Assembly: GCA_942486035.1 (NCBI GenBank)
Contig: CALNXK010000332.1
Location: 276,232 to 340,231 of the forward strand
Length of the DNA: 64,000 nt
From: Porites lobata
Lineage: Eukaryota > Cnidaria > Anthozoa > Scleractinia > Poritidae
Direction: 5' to 3'
The position numbers were made by a program, and so were the translations under genes. The notes beneath the pieces are model-generated. The model saw only the letters and a program-made list of their open reading frames with translations. It was not told the DNA's origin and searched no databases. Of this stretch, positions 21,430-33,011 are shown piece after piece; the stretch's first letter is position 1; every line of letters starts with the position of its first letter.

Positions 21430-21989
21430 TATATTTTTAGTGAAATATTGAAAAAGGAACGACGGTAACCGCGTCTAGAAGAATTGACAAATGCCCCAAC
21501 CCCGGGCAGAGGTTTTGTGACAAATCCCCACCACCGGGACCGACAAGATAAAAAAAACCCGAAAAACGCCACCGGGAGGATGGGCACCCTTGCAATTGAC
21601 TGAGCCATAATTATGTTTGAAATAAACTTCCGCCTTTTAAATTTCACCGTAGAAAAAAAAAAACAAAAACAACAACACTACAACAACACGCAAGTAATAG
21701 CCCTGGCACTTTTCTCATAAATAAACGTTTTGCCAGCCTCTTCTTTCTGCGGTCGCCCGTTACACTGAGGGCGCCGGGAGTTCCAAGTGATGAAACGTCC
21801 CTATGGTAACTGTAAGTTTTAAAAGTTTTAATTCACATCTGTTCTTGTGCTACTGTTTGTACCACATCGCTTTTTTTAATGAAAAGATTGGCTCAATTTT
21901 AACATGGTTGTGCTTCAAAAATCGGAGAACCAAATTTATGCAGACATTGTTGGAAGTTTGAAACAAATTTTTCAAACTGAGTTTTTGTT

Positions 21990-22082
21990 TTTGTTAGTTC
22001 AATAACCACACTGCAGTTCAATAAGTACACAACAGATCAATAACCACACCAGTAGTTCAATGACCACACATTAGTTCATTGA
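21990..22082. repeat. Degenerate tandem AGTTCAATAACCACAC units
   Basis: Four to five diverged copies of roughly AGTTCAATAACCACAC spaced about 20 bp. The array ends about 60 bp before the TA-flanked element at 22142. Confidence 0.6.
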
Positions 22083-22141
22083 GCGTAAACTACATGTAGC
22101 TGCGGGAAAAATAGCCACAAATACGTTAGTTATTTTTAATA

Positions 22142-24451
22142 GCGGGGCTCCCGCGCGCGCGAAGCGCGCGTGGAACAGAGCCCCATACTCATGGAATATG
22201 GTCAACCTCTTTTCGTTTGGTTGTCACGTGATTGACCGAGCGTACGTACGTACGCGTCTAAAGATTGTACGGGTGGGGTAGGGGAGACTATCAAAAGGAA
22301 GGGAGGGGTGTCTCAGGCGTGTCTTGGCAAGTCCACATCTTTAATATAGGATTTTAGTATAGGACATTCATAATATGGTCAATTGACAGCTGTCAAAACA
22401 GGATAGCCACTGACCAGTATCCCATGACTATATCGCGGGCTCATGTTTCAACTCATCGAGGTGACGTGATTTATTTGGAAGCTGTCCGCTGACCAGTTAA
22501 TTGTTTTACTAGATCGCGAACAAGTTCAAACTCATACTTTTACTAGTTAAACTGATAACGCACACATATTGGACATCAACGTTTTGATCAATTGACAGCT
22601 GTCAAAACAGGGTACCCGCTGACCAGTATCACTTGACTCAGGTGTCGACTCATCGAGGTCAAGTATTTTTTGAAGTTATCCGCTGACAAGTTACTAGTTT
22701 TCAAGTGATCGCAGGCTCAAGTTCAATTTTTTTCTAAATTCATATGAAATATGTTGTGTTTATGTGCTACACAATTAAAATTTTGATTGCAAACTGACCT
22801 CGGACGCGAAAATTCAGCCAGCTGTTACAGGCAGGGAAGACAGTTGCCTTTGACTTTTCTCACCATGGTCACGCGTTGGTCACGCTCTACGTCCAATTTT
22901 TATGCTCTGATTGGTCAAAATTTGACAGGTGAGCTCATGCGGAAAATTTATGCAGCATCTTGAATCTTGTTTACTTTGACAGCTGAAGCTGACAGAGTTT
23001 GGTGTCAACTTGTGATGTTTTAAAGTGTCTTTTTCTACTGGATGTGCAAAATGAAATTCATCTGCTATCAGGAGTCTTCTGTTATTCATGGCTAGTTTGT
23101 TTATTTGGTTTTTGGTTGAGGAATACGTCGCTTGTCAAAGTCGGAAATCCGATTTCGGATGGCATCGTTTTCGTTTTCACCTTCCTTGATGCGTAAGAGG
23201 ATTGCAAAGTCTGAAGCGATACTGGCTTTTCTTGATACCTTTCAGGAGCTGCATCTCGAATGGTAAGCCAGAGAAATTATTGTATTTGATGTTTGTTTTT
23301 TTGTATCTAATTTAATGAAGTCGAGCGGAGTTTATGCGGGCATTTAGTTTATGCACGTTTGTAAGATTCGAGATCTGACCGAGTATGCAGGTTTGATATC
23401 AGCTTACAGAACTTTAGAAAGCCTTCAGACAGTTTCTCACCGCAAATAGAAAGAAAACGTTCCAAAGAATATTTAGTTATAATTCTGGCCGGAAAAGAAA
23501 GCTTTGAGCGATTTTCTTGCCTCGAGTTCGTCTTTGAAAAAAGCAAACACCGGGAAGCCGGCTTAAAACATAAACTTAAGCTTGAGGCTTGAACACTCAG
23601 GATTTTTAGGAGCTTTTAGGACACTTTAATACTTGTCTTCCTGAATGAAAATTGTTGTCTCTGTATATGTTTCACCGAATTATATTCCTTTTATTAATTG
23701 TTAGTAGTGTCTCTTGTAATTTTAATCGCTGTGCCGATTGTTTTCAGTCGTTCAGTGAACATCGCTTGCAGGAGTACTCAAAATGCCGCGCGTTAAACCA
23801 TTAAATAAAAAAATAAACATAATAAATTCTTTATAATGTTGGAGCGTAACTCTGTTAATGTTCATTCAAACACTCGCCACAGCTCGCACTACAAAAGTGA
23901 GAACCGGATGGCCGTATAGGTAATTTTGGAAATTTTTTTAACAGTTTATGAATATTGAATGAGTGCAATTTGTATTGTGAAATACTGCTTTCTGTCCGAG
24001 GTTTGCCGGTATGATGCCTCATACTACTGTTTCACCTCAGATGTGATGTATAAATGCTATAAAAGGTTGGTTTATAAATACACGCACCCAGATTTGTTGA
24101 CAAGATTTTGCAAAGTAAACTTGTCGAACGCAAAAACGTTGGCCTGATTTTTTTTTCCACTAATTAATCTACGGTGATCAAGAGTCATTATGGCTCTTAA
24201 ATGTGATCGAAGATGATTACCAGTTTTTGGGTGTACATATGAGGCTATCAACTCGATGTAAGATTTGGTTCACTCTTGGGCTGTTTGCAAATTATTTTTC
24301 TCTAAAATCGGGTAGCCTTTCCCTCACAAGCCACATAAATGTGCTCTAAAGTTAACTGAATTGTGGAATTCGAATACAAGTTTATTGTTTAATTTAAATT
24401 ATAAATTTATTAATGGGAGCCTCGCTTTTAGCCCTGGCTAAATCTATATAT
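22142..24451. mobile_element. TA-flanked 2.3-kb element, copy A
   Basis: Starts GCGGGGCTCCCGCGCGCGCG after TA (22140-22141) and ends GGCTAAATCTATATAT before TA (24452-24453). The same ends and ordered internal landmarks define copy B at 48843-50923: CAATTGACAGCTGTCAAAA, CATCGCTTGCAGGAGTACT and TATGGCTCTTGAATG/TTAAATG. The outer ends are not symmetrical, but AGCGGGGCTCCC at the left mirrors GGGAGCCTCGCT at 24417-24428. Copy A carries two direct copies of a roughly 210-bp block starting at CAATTGACAGCTG (22379, 22590); copy B has one. No transposase is visible. Confidence 0.8.
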
Positions 24452-24453
24452 TA

Positions 24454-27090
24454 AGAATGTATAGCATTAAGTAAGAGGTAAATACTCATTTAGCTATGGT
24501 ACGAGAACTAAATAGATAAATAGCTATGTTACACTGTTATTAAGTTCTAGTGAGCTCACTAATATAGACGGGAACATACTTAGACTGATGTTAATTTAAA
24601 AATGTTTTTAGTCTGCTCAGAAGGTCTGTCATTCTCATCAGGGGCACAGTGAACAGACCTGGAAAGAGAGTCAGCGCCGAAAAGGGAAAACACCTACTCG
24701 GTCCGGAGAAAACTACAACTAGAAACCCCACAAAGCGCGCGTTGATAAAGCAGAAAAAATAAACAGTTAACGGTGGATGAAACCTTGTTTTGAGGAATAC
24801 TGGGAAGAGTGTGACCAACTGAGTGACACACATGTTATCGTACACACTACATTAATATTAATTTGTCTCCTTCTAGATGCTTTCCTTAACATTGCCTCTT
24901 TCAAGCCATGGCACATATAGATACACTGATTCAGTCACACACTATGTTTTATTGCTCCAGAATGTCTCTCTCAATGCAACCCATGCAGGTGCATAAATTG
25001 ATGAACTCACCAATGAAAGAAACTTGACCTAATTAAGAGGTCAAGATGTGACCAAAGGAAGTTCTTATTGATTTTTATTTTAATGTGATACTGCTATTTT
25101 TAACTTAAAGCCTTCCTCAATGAAGGTCATATACTCAAATACAGATCAGCTTAACTGATAATAACAGCCTCAATTTCCCGTGATGTCTTAGTGGTTGCAT
25201 GAGGCCTGATTCATCATAATATGCAGATCAACATGTGAGTTTATTAGATTATTTAAAGGGAAAGATTGGGGTGTCATGGTGCAGGATGCCTTAAAAGCAA
25301 AAGATTACACAAACTTGCTCTGCCTGCAGACTCGGCTTTAAGAGCATTAGAATGCAACATTAATATCAATAAAGTCAACGTTTAAAAATGTTGAAATGCA
25401 AAAAGGTGCTCACTTTCCTATCGTCTGTACTATACTTCTGATTCGTTTAGGCAGCAAAATCAAGAAAACTTTGCACCGCAGCATGTATATGAATCCTTAT
25501 AACAAATTCTTATGAGTCTGAATAGGCATGCCAGGAATAAAATATTAATGTAAAGTTTTCTTCAGTTGGCTATTGTTTGCAGCTCTTATGATTGGTTGAA
25601 ACCTTTTAACACAAAGAAAATACCCCTTAAAAAGGGTATGGATACATTTACTTTTGAAAACATTTTTTTGTTTTTCTGAAAATATGGTTAGAAACTTTTC
25701 AAACATACTGAGTTATTTATCTGCTTAACATAGGATGTAACTTTTAATATGGGGTCTGCTTAAATAAACAGGTTTTGCCGTTCACTATAGAAAATGAGTA
25801 ATTAGGTTTGTATTTTTTTCTGTGTGGGAGAGGAGTATAAAAAATAAGACACAACTCAGTAAGAAGCTATACACAGCTTGAACTTATTGCAATAGTTTTC
25901 ATTCTTAATACTTTTGAGCACCTTCTATAACGAAAAAAAGAAAAGACTACATTCAGCAGCCGACACCTAAAACCATGAGTGTTTAATTACTAAAATAGGG
26001 AAAACTTGCTGGTTCAATAAGTGGCAAACACAACATCAAAAGGTCCTATGCATCCATCAATGCCTGAAGCTTGAATTATGCTGTGGTACGATTTGCTTTC
26101 AAACCCCTCCATTTATTATACATGCAGCAAGCTTACATTATTTAACACACATAACAAATGTTTGGGGTTGTTCTTACCTACACATTGTGGTGCAGGATCT
26201 GTAGAGGTTAATTATTACAGGTGTATGAGGAAAATATGAGGCTTGGTAAAACCACATAAAGTAAATATTAAACTCCAGATGACATTATCATACTATCGTT
26301 TTTATTTCAACACTGTTTGCAACATGAAAAAACACAAATAACCTTACACAAATAAAGCTTTTACAAGCAAAAATCGTTTGCAGGATACACACTCGGTGAT
26401 CTTTGTAGTGTTTTAGCCTCGCGAGTAAATAATGCGTTAGCTCGGTGTTTTGCCAATCTTTTTAGAGCAAGAACCTTTCAGAATTCGGCAAAATCCTAGT
26501 GTCCATTTTTTTGAAGGTAAGAAAAGACCTCAAAGCATTCAAAAGAGCGTTTTCGATTAACTTTACTGAGCAATGTTTTTGGCTCGCTGGAATGTTGACA
26601 ATTACAGTTAAAAAATGGAAGAGGTGGTTTAGTAAACTCAACATTTCCTTCAAAGGCGAATTTTCCCCAGAAATCAAATTCAACTTATGACCAAAAAAAA
26701 TAAAAGCAAATCTTTACGAAATTTCGAGATTTCAATGTCAAGAAAACTACAGAGAAACGGCTCCTTACCTCAAGCAACAGGGCCACCATTGTCTGCACTT
26801 ATTAAAGAACAACACAAGCTGCACAAAAAACCTTTCCCCCTGACTTGGCGAGTCGACAGATGAAAACAAAGCTCTTCTTTTCTTCACAGGCTGGGAAGCA
26901 GAATTTAAAGTTCTGGCGATTCCATATAATCCATTAGGCCATTGTTTGCGAAAGGATTTTTTAACTGCGATTTGATTTGCAATCATTTTGAAAATTCTGT
27001 AAAGATCAAACTTTTGCTCATACCGATTTTCACACATGAGTTGATCCGTCAAAATCGTCAATCATTAAATGGTCTCCTTACTGATTTTCA
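24454..27090. other. No gene recognised
   Basis: AT-rich sequence about 2.6 kb long. Short frames on the minus strand at 26462-26683 and 26765-27061 have no recognisable motif and no clear splice partners. I see no tandem or foldback structure. Confidence 0.4.
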
Positions 27091-27098
27091 ATCTTGGT

Positions 27099-27152
27099 GA
27101 ATAGTGGCTTTAGGAATATTAACCTCGCCGCGAATATTCCGCTTCTATTCAC
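27099..27152. repeat. Imperfect hairpin, GTGAATAG arms
   Basis: GTGAATAGTGGCTTTAGGAA is mirrored by TTCCGCTTCTATTCAC with a bulge; the loop contains AATATT twice. It is a small palindromic repeat of unknown family. Confidence 0.5.
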
Positions 27153-28795
27153 CTCGTGTTCAAGTATATTAAAGTGCTTGATTGTTAATTGTCCAATGTG
27201 AAGCACGTTACAAAATATCAGTCGAAGCAGGAAAAGGTGTTTTCCACGTGATTCCTGGTCATGTCCTTGAGAAAAATACTAGAAACCTTTATACGTTTTT
27301 TCCCTTCCTTTTTCAACAGAAAATGCGTCCACACGGTCGCTTGTACGGTCGTCTTTGTAGGACCCGCATTTTGTGTTCAACGCTTAACGCTTATCCGGGC
27401 CGTATTACTACTTGTCCTCTTTCCAACTGTTCCAACAAAAAACGATGGTCCACGCGGTCGCTTTAACTGTATTTCTACCGTTTCTTGTAAAGGATCCGTT
27501 TTTGTAGAATTTCTATGGTAGGTTCTTCGTTGAAGAAGGACAATTTATCAAGCGCACACCCTCCACACCGTCCCTCCACTTAGGCAGCCATTTTTTTCAT
27601 TTATTGACACCACCTCGCTTTGGCGCGCTGAATATTCCGGAAGTCAACCAGTTTACCGGAAACTGTTTCCGCATGGTCCGCATAGTTCTAAAAATAACTT
27701 TTTTGTGATTAAGATATCCCAAAGGCGTGACTGGGAGTGTCCCTCTCTGTCCTATTATGGCTCTTGTATACACATATGAATTAGAATATCTTTTACACTG
27801 GTAAGAAATGGGTTTTAACACGAAAAATTGAAAACTATGGCAATATAATACCACGAACACACAACACAAATGCAGTATTTTCATGGAGCAGTTTCAGAAT
27901 CGAAACCCCAAGTTAAAGTTTGCTTAATTTGCTTATCGTGTAGACTTTTGGTTGATGTCCTGCTCTTCAGTGCCATACACTTTACTTTTGACTGCAACGA
28001 ATAAGTATCTGCAAACAGAAAAGTTGAGATTTTAAGGCAAATGAACACAAAAACAACCTGACGTTTTAGAATTGAAACGAACGAGTATCGAAGCGTGATC
28101 GAAGGTGACCGATCCAACTTGTTCAGGTACGCGAAAAGGGGAGACATCACGGGTAAATCGAAACTCAAATTGAGAAAAACACCACTTACCAACGTTAGGA
28201 ATACTTTTTGTTGAACCTGGCAGGAAAACGACTTTAAATTGAAGTAAAAAGAAGCGTCTTCTTGTAAGAACGCACGCACAGTTCATCTTCTTTGACTTGA
28301 AAGTGCCCGCGTGAAATCAGCCAATTTTCACACCTTTTCATTGGTTGAAAAGGCCCATGTGACGATAAAACGCAAAATACGCATGTGTTGAACTCACGGG
28401 CTTCCCTGGGAACTAGTGGAAACAAAATGGCTGACAAACACCGAGGACTGCAGCTAGCGTTTCACAGTTTTGACCATGAATTTCTATTCAGGAGTCGTCC
28501 ATAATCAAGACGAAGGATCGAAGCTAATATAAAAGAAGAAAATGATGCATGGAGGTATCATTTCAAGTGAAGAAACTCTAGGGAAAAGCTAGAAAGGAAA
28601 ATTAAGTCAGGAATGATGGATGTAGCTATTCAATGCTTTACAAAAAACTTCTCACTAAGAAACTATCTGCAAGCACAAAAAAAATTGTAGTAAATGATTT
28701 TTAAGTTTCTAGTTTTAAACACTGCTTTTTACGTTGGAAGTATGCTTTTTGTAAGCGCTACTTAACCTGTACAATCAACATGCCTAGTATTTTAC
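27153..28795. other. No gene recognised; short direct repeat
   Basis: GTCCAC(A/G)CGGTCGCTT occurs at about 27327 and 27448. Overlapping short frames on both strands between 27182 and 28437 show no domain or conserved splice pattern. Confidence 0.4.
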
Positions 28796-28799
28796 AAGG

Positions 28800-29350
28800 T
28801 ATGTTGAAATATCACATAGGAAACGCATAGACTACATATTTCTCATATGAGTGAAAATATAAGAAAAATTACGTTTATGTAAAAGCTATGTAACCTTTAT
28901 CTCAGGATAAAGCTAAATTAAAATGTCACATAGTGAAAACATAAGCTGCAAATATGTTTCATCACTTAGCATAGAATATACATAGCACTATGTAAAAGCT
29001 AGGAAACTTGTTGGAAATAAAATTGAAGATCGAGATGCTATGTAAAAGCTATTTTGCTTTGTTGCATAGTAAATACATAGGATGCAAATCGGAAGGAAAA
29101 GCAGAACTTTCTATTGCATAGTAAATACATAGCTATATAAAGACTATGAAAAGATTTTGAATAGTATTTGCATAGGTATTAAAAAGCTATGTACTTTTCA
29201 AATAGCCTAAACATAGTTTCAACATAGATTTTGCATACTTTGGACTATGTAGTGTGGTATGCTACATAGTTGATACATAGGCAGTAGTGAACGTAACATA
29301 GCTGAGACATAGTCCAACATAGTAAACAAATAGCATGAGCATAGGTTTTG
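28800..29350. repeat. Modular repeat rich in CATAG / CTATG
   Basis: More than twenty copies of CATAG or its complement in about 550 bp. They are often arranged as pairs such as GCATAGTAAATACATAG (twice near 29071 and 29117), CACATAGTGAAAACATA, and CTATGTAAAAGCTA (four related copies between 28876 and 29054). Spacing is irregular and both orientations occur. I cannot assign it to a family. Confidence 0.7.
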
Positions 29351-29359
29351 CATATGTCT

Positions 29360-30905
29360 CGTTCTATAAAGAATGAAATATTAGTTAATTACTATAAAAG
29401 TGTTCATATTTACAAAAAAATGTAGATAAGAATGAAATTGTTAACACTTTTTTCTATTGCTTGTCAGTCAAGCCATCAAAATAAATAAAAATCCCAAAAC
29501 AGTAAGTTGCAAAGAAATTTCATTTTTGGAGTTGCCAGCCTGCACTTTTATCCTAGTTATTATCAATATTATACAAGTCAATCTTTATTTTACTAGGAGC
29601 AGAAAATGTAAAAAATATGGTGATATATTTCATGTGATTTGGCCTGACAGATACAAAACCACACTAGCAGAGAGAGTCTTTATTCTAAAATGACACATCG
29701 TTCGTAATATTAAATAAACATTCTACGTTGACCCTGACATGAAGTAACTTGCCAGTGTAAATAAAATAATTTACATGCACAGTCACAGTTATCGTTTAAA
29801 TAAATATAAAATTTTCACGTTTTGTCTAAGGTGCAAAATGTTGGGTACCCATGATGGAAAGTTTACAAACATCGTAACAAACATCGCTGGCTCTATCCAC
29901 TCTTTGGAAAATATTTTCTGTGAACAGTTACGTGTATAAGTCGAAATGGCATAGCCACAGTTCTTAGCTAACTTCACTGTAGCCAAATGACTGACACTTG
30001 TGCTTTATAAATTTATGTCATCAACATTTCTTGTAATCGGTCTAGGTGGAGCAATTGGTTTACTTTCTGTATATCAGGGTGCAAAGAAAGTTGGTTTTAC
30101 GACTTGCCCTTTAGGCATGCAAGTTGTTGCTAGTATGTACTAGCCCAAGAGTCTTTTAAGTAGCCCCTCAGAAAATTTAATGAGCAGCATTGATTACAGT
30201 TCTTCTGTAATTTGAATTTCCCAAAAAACTGCACTTGCCCTGCTGGCAAGTTAAGAACACAAATCACTAGCCTGATTGCAAAATCCACTAGCCCCAGGCT
30301 ATCAGACACGTCTTTCTTTGCATGCTGGTATATGTACATGTTCATCCTTCCTCAAGATGCTAATAAAGTTCTACCCATAAATCCATTAGATCCCATTGTT
30401 CATGGTTTATACTTTTCAAGCACCGATGTTTTTTCAATCAGGTGTATACCAGAGCTGTCAACCCCCTACATCTTCAAATATTGAGAATTGATGGGATAAG
30501 GGATGATAAATGATGTCATAATGACCACGGCACATGACATCATTTGTGAAAAAAAATGCACAAAAAAGATTTTGTCGGAATTGTAACATTTGACCTAATT
30601 GGCTTAAAACTGTGAAAGGTTTGAGCCCTTAGGCTTACTTCCCACCAACCACATTATTGCTTACATGTATATTACAATGGCATACCGGAGTTTGTGAGGA
30701 AATGTTTGAAGTTAACAGTAAAATAGCTCAAACAAATCAAAGTATTTGAAAAATTTCCACTGTCAGAAAGTCGATTCTACAAGAAATGGCAAACCATGGC
30801 GATTATCTGTGAGATTTCAGACTCTAACCTGGAGACTGGGAGAAATGGTTCAAAATCTGGAGTCTCCCGGATTATGCAGGAGAGTTGACAGCCCTGTGTA
30901 TACAG
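29360..30905. other. No gene recognised
   Basis: AT-rich. The plus-strand frame at 30212-30484 and the minus-strand frame at 30130-30345 overlap and have no recognisable domain. Confidence 0.4.
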
Positions 30906-30910
30906 TATGT

Positions 30911-31513
30911 GGTCCTTGGTCCGCGTGTAAAAGTCATTAACTTGAATATCTTACCCGAATCTTCATGTAACGAGCTGAAACACTCCCTGAAGATAGCTGT
31001 TATGTTCCTGTAGATAATCCTGAAGTTTCAAGTTCCAGACATAAATATTTTGCTTGGAATTCGCAAAAAGGCGACCGTTTTCGATGGTCCTTGGTCCGCG
31101 AATCTGGTCCTTGGTCCGCGTCTCAGGTAAGCAGCACGATAAAAACGTAAAAATGTTATAGTTTCCACACGAAAACGTGATTTTCACAGTATTTCTTGTA
31201 TTTTTTTCTTTTCTTAATGCAATCAAGCTTAAGTTTTTTTCGGAAGATTTTGTGAGCATAAAATAATCTGCTTTTCTTTCAAAGACTTCAGACAACAGTC
31301 TCCTCGAGTCTCCCACACGAGCGTCAACGAGCGGTTTTTTAGCGCGGTCGAAAATAATTACCAAAAACTCTGTATGTACTCGAGGTATTAAAAAAGGGAA
31401 CTTGTAGACATGTATAGGGACGACTTTCAAAACATTCTTCGAAAACAAAGGCCGTCGCTTTTTACTTTGGGAAGTTTTATTCAACCAAGGTCATAGGACG
31501 CGGACCAAGGACC
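30911..31513. mobile_element. 603-bp element with GGTCCTTGGTCCGCG ends
   Basis: GGTCCTTGGTCCGCGT begins the left end (30911) and its complement ends the right (ACGCGGACCAAGGACC, 31498-31513). Two more direct copies of GGTCCTTGGTCCGCG lie inside at 31086 and 31106. No exact target duplication was seen. A minus-strand frame of 173 codons (30963-31484) fills most of the interior; it has no recognisable motif. Confidence 0.65.
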
Positions 31514-31821
31514 GCTAAGCGAAATTTGGTGATATTTTTCAAGAGTCGCTAAAACAAAAAGTTCAGATTCTACAACAATATGCTCCCAACAGCAAAAATA
31601 AGTTGATCTGAACACCTGTTCTGCAAAAAGGCAAGTCTTCCCGTTGCGTTTCAGTTATTCGCAGGCTAAGTAAACATGACCACGTAATTTATGGTGCCGC
31701 AAATTAGGGGAGGGGATCACTTGATTTTTAGGAGAACAGAAGGGGGCATCATTCGTAATTGGGAACCCAAAAAAGAAATCATTGCAGAAGAATTAGAAGA
31801 ATTGAGAAGGACGACTCACAT

Positions 31822-32012
31822 TAGACTACGAGCAGTCTCTCTTTTTTTCTGTAGTCCGTCGAGCAAAACGCGAGACACGCAAATGGCCACGCGCGTGACT
31901 GATAGCGCGAGACGGGAGAGGCACGTTTCGTGCGTCTTGCGGCTTCGCCGCTCCCGCGCGCGTGCATTGCTCTCACTAAATCTGAAGAAAAAGAGAGACT
32001 GCTCGCATTCTA
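31822..32012. mobile_element. 191-bp MITE with perfect 9-bp target duplication
   Basis: Direct repeats GACTCACAT at 31813-31821 and 32013-32021 flank the element. Its ends read TAGACTACGAGCAGTCTCTC on the left and, complemented, TAGAATGCGAGCAGTCTCTC on the right, followed by T-rich tracts. The interior is GC-rich with CGCGCG. A 9-bp duplication fits Mutator-like (MULE) elements from known transposon biology. Related GACTG(C/T)TTGCAG or CTGCTCGCAG motifs lie near 18470, 18690 and 18893. Confidence 0.9.
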
Positions 32013-32742
32013 GACTCACATGTGTTGGACAATGCCAGTTTGAAAGCATATAAAGTAAATGCGTCCATTCTACTGGGAGGTAAAAGTGTTTGCAGTCTCA
32101 GTTTGTTCTAACCGCAACTTTATTTAGAAAGCACAAGTCTGTTACACTTTCGAAATAGTACATCTCAATTTATATGGAGAACGTTTTGTGGCACTTTAAT
32201 ATTAACTCTTTTATAACGTGCTTTTACCTAAGCTAATATTTAACTAATTTGAACATAACAGGTGAATTCTGAATTGGAAACCATAACTTTATAGATAACT
32301 GCATCACATTGTGAAACAGCGTCGATCGCCGCTTCTTTAGCAACGGGCACACTAACTCAGCTCTATACTAAATCCGATTCAACCGCCGCTCGTCTGTCTT
32401 ATCATGAGTGTTGTGAAAAAGGGAAGACGTTTGCCTGGAGAATATTAGGCTTTAATCACCAAATCTCTTACTAACACAAACATTGATATGGCGGCAAACT
32501 GTAACCACAAGGATTACAGGCTCATACAATAAAATGAAATCACACTACATATACAACACAACGAATTATAATGTAACGCGATACGTCAAACAACTCTCGC
32601 AGTGTTCAAGTGTTTCTAGTTTCTAGCTTTAGTTCGCAATGTCATTTACACCACATTGAGTCTCATCATCTAGCATTTCTTTATTTGTGTCTGGAGCCTT
32701 ATCATCCGATTCATTAAAGTCCGGCCTTACGGCAGGTTGACC

Positions 32743-32842
32743 TAGCCTGCGTGGCAGGCGTTCGAAAGGGAAGGGGAAGGGAATCAGGCCGCGAGACCCC
32801 TTCCCCTTCCCCTTCCCCTTTTAACGCCTGCCACGCAGGCTA
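32743..32842. mobile_element. 100-bp MITE with TAGCCTGCGT ends
   Basis: TAGCCTGCGTGGCAGGCG (32743-32760) is mirrored exactly at 32825-32842. The interior is a purine arm of GGGAAGGGGAAGG and a pyrimidine arm of CCTTCCCCTTCC. The target duplication is not clear. A second member of the family lies at 52848-52947. Confidence 0.85.
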
Positions 32843-33011
32843 CGGTTCCAGGTTTTAAAATCATGGGTGGATTTAGGAGTGGGCACCTTTCCCAGCTCTA
32901 AACACTAAATCCGCTTTAACCGTTCTGGTAGTCGTATTCATCTTAGGATTTGAAGGTCTCTTTATTAGAGTTTATTGTATTGCCATAAAAAGTGTTACAA
33001 AGTCCTTATAG

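Noticed and set aside
21149..21451. 100-codon plus-strand frame with repeated GAYIWRG
   Set aside because: Entirely explained by the minisatellite core of the TA-flanked MITE.
31691..32053. 120-codon plus-strand frame
   Set aside because: Overlaps the 191-bp MITE with 9-bp target duplication and reads through both of its ends.
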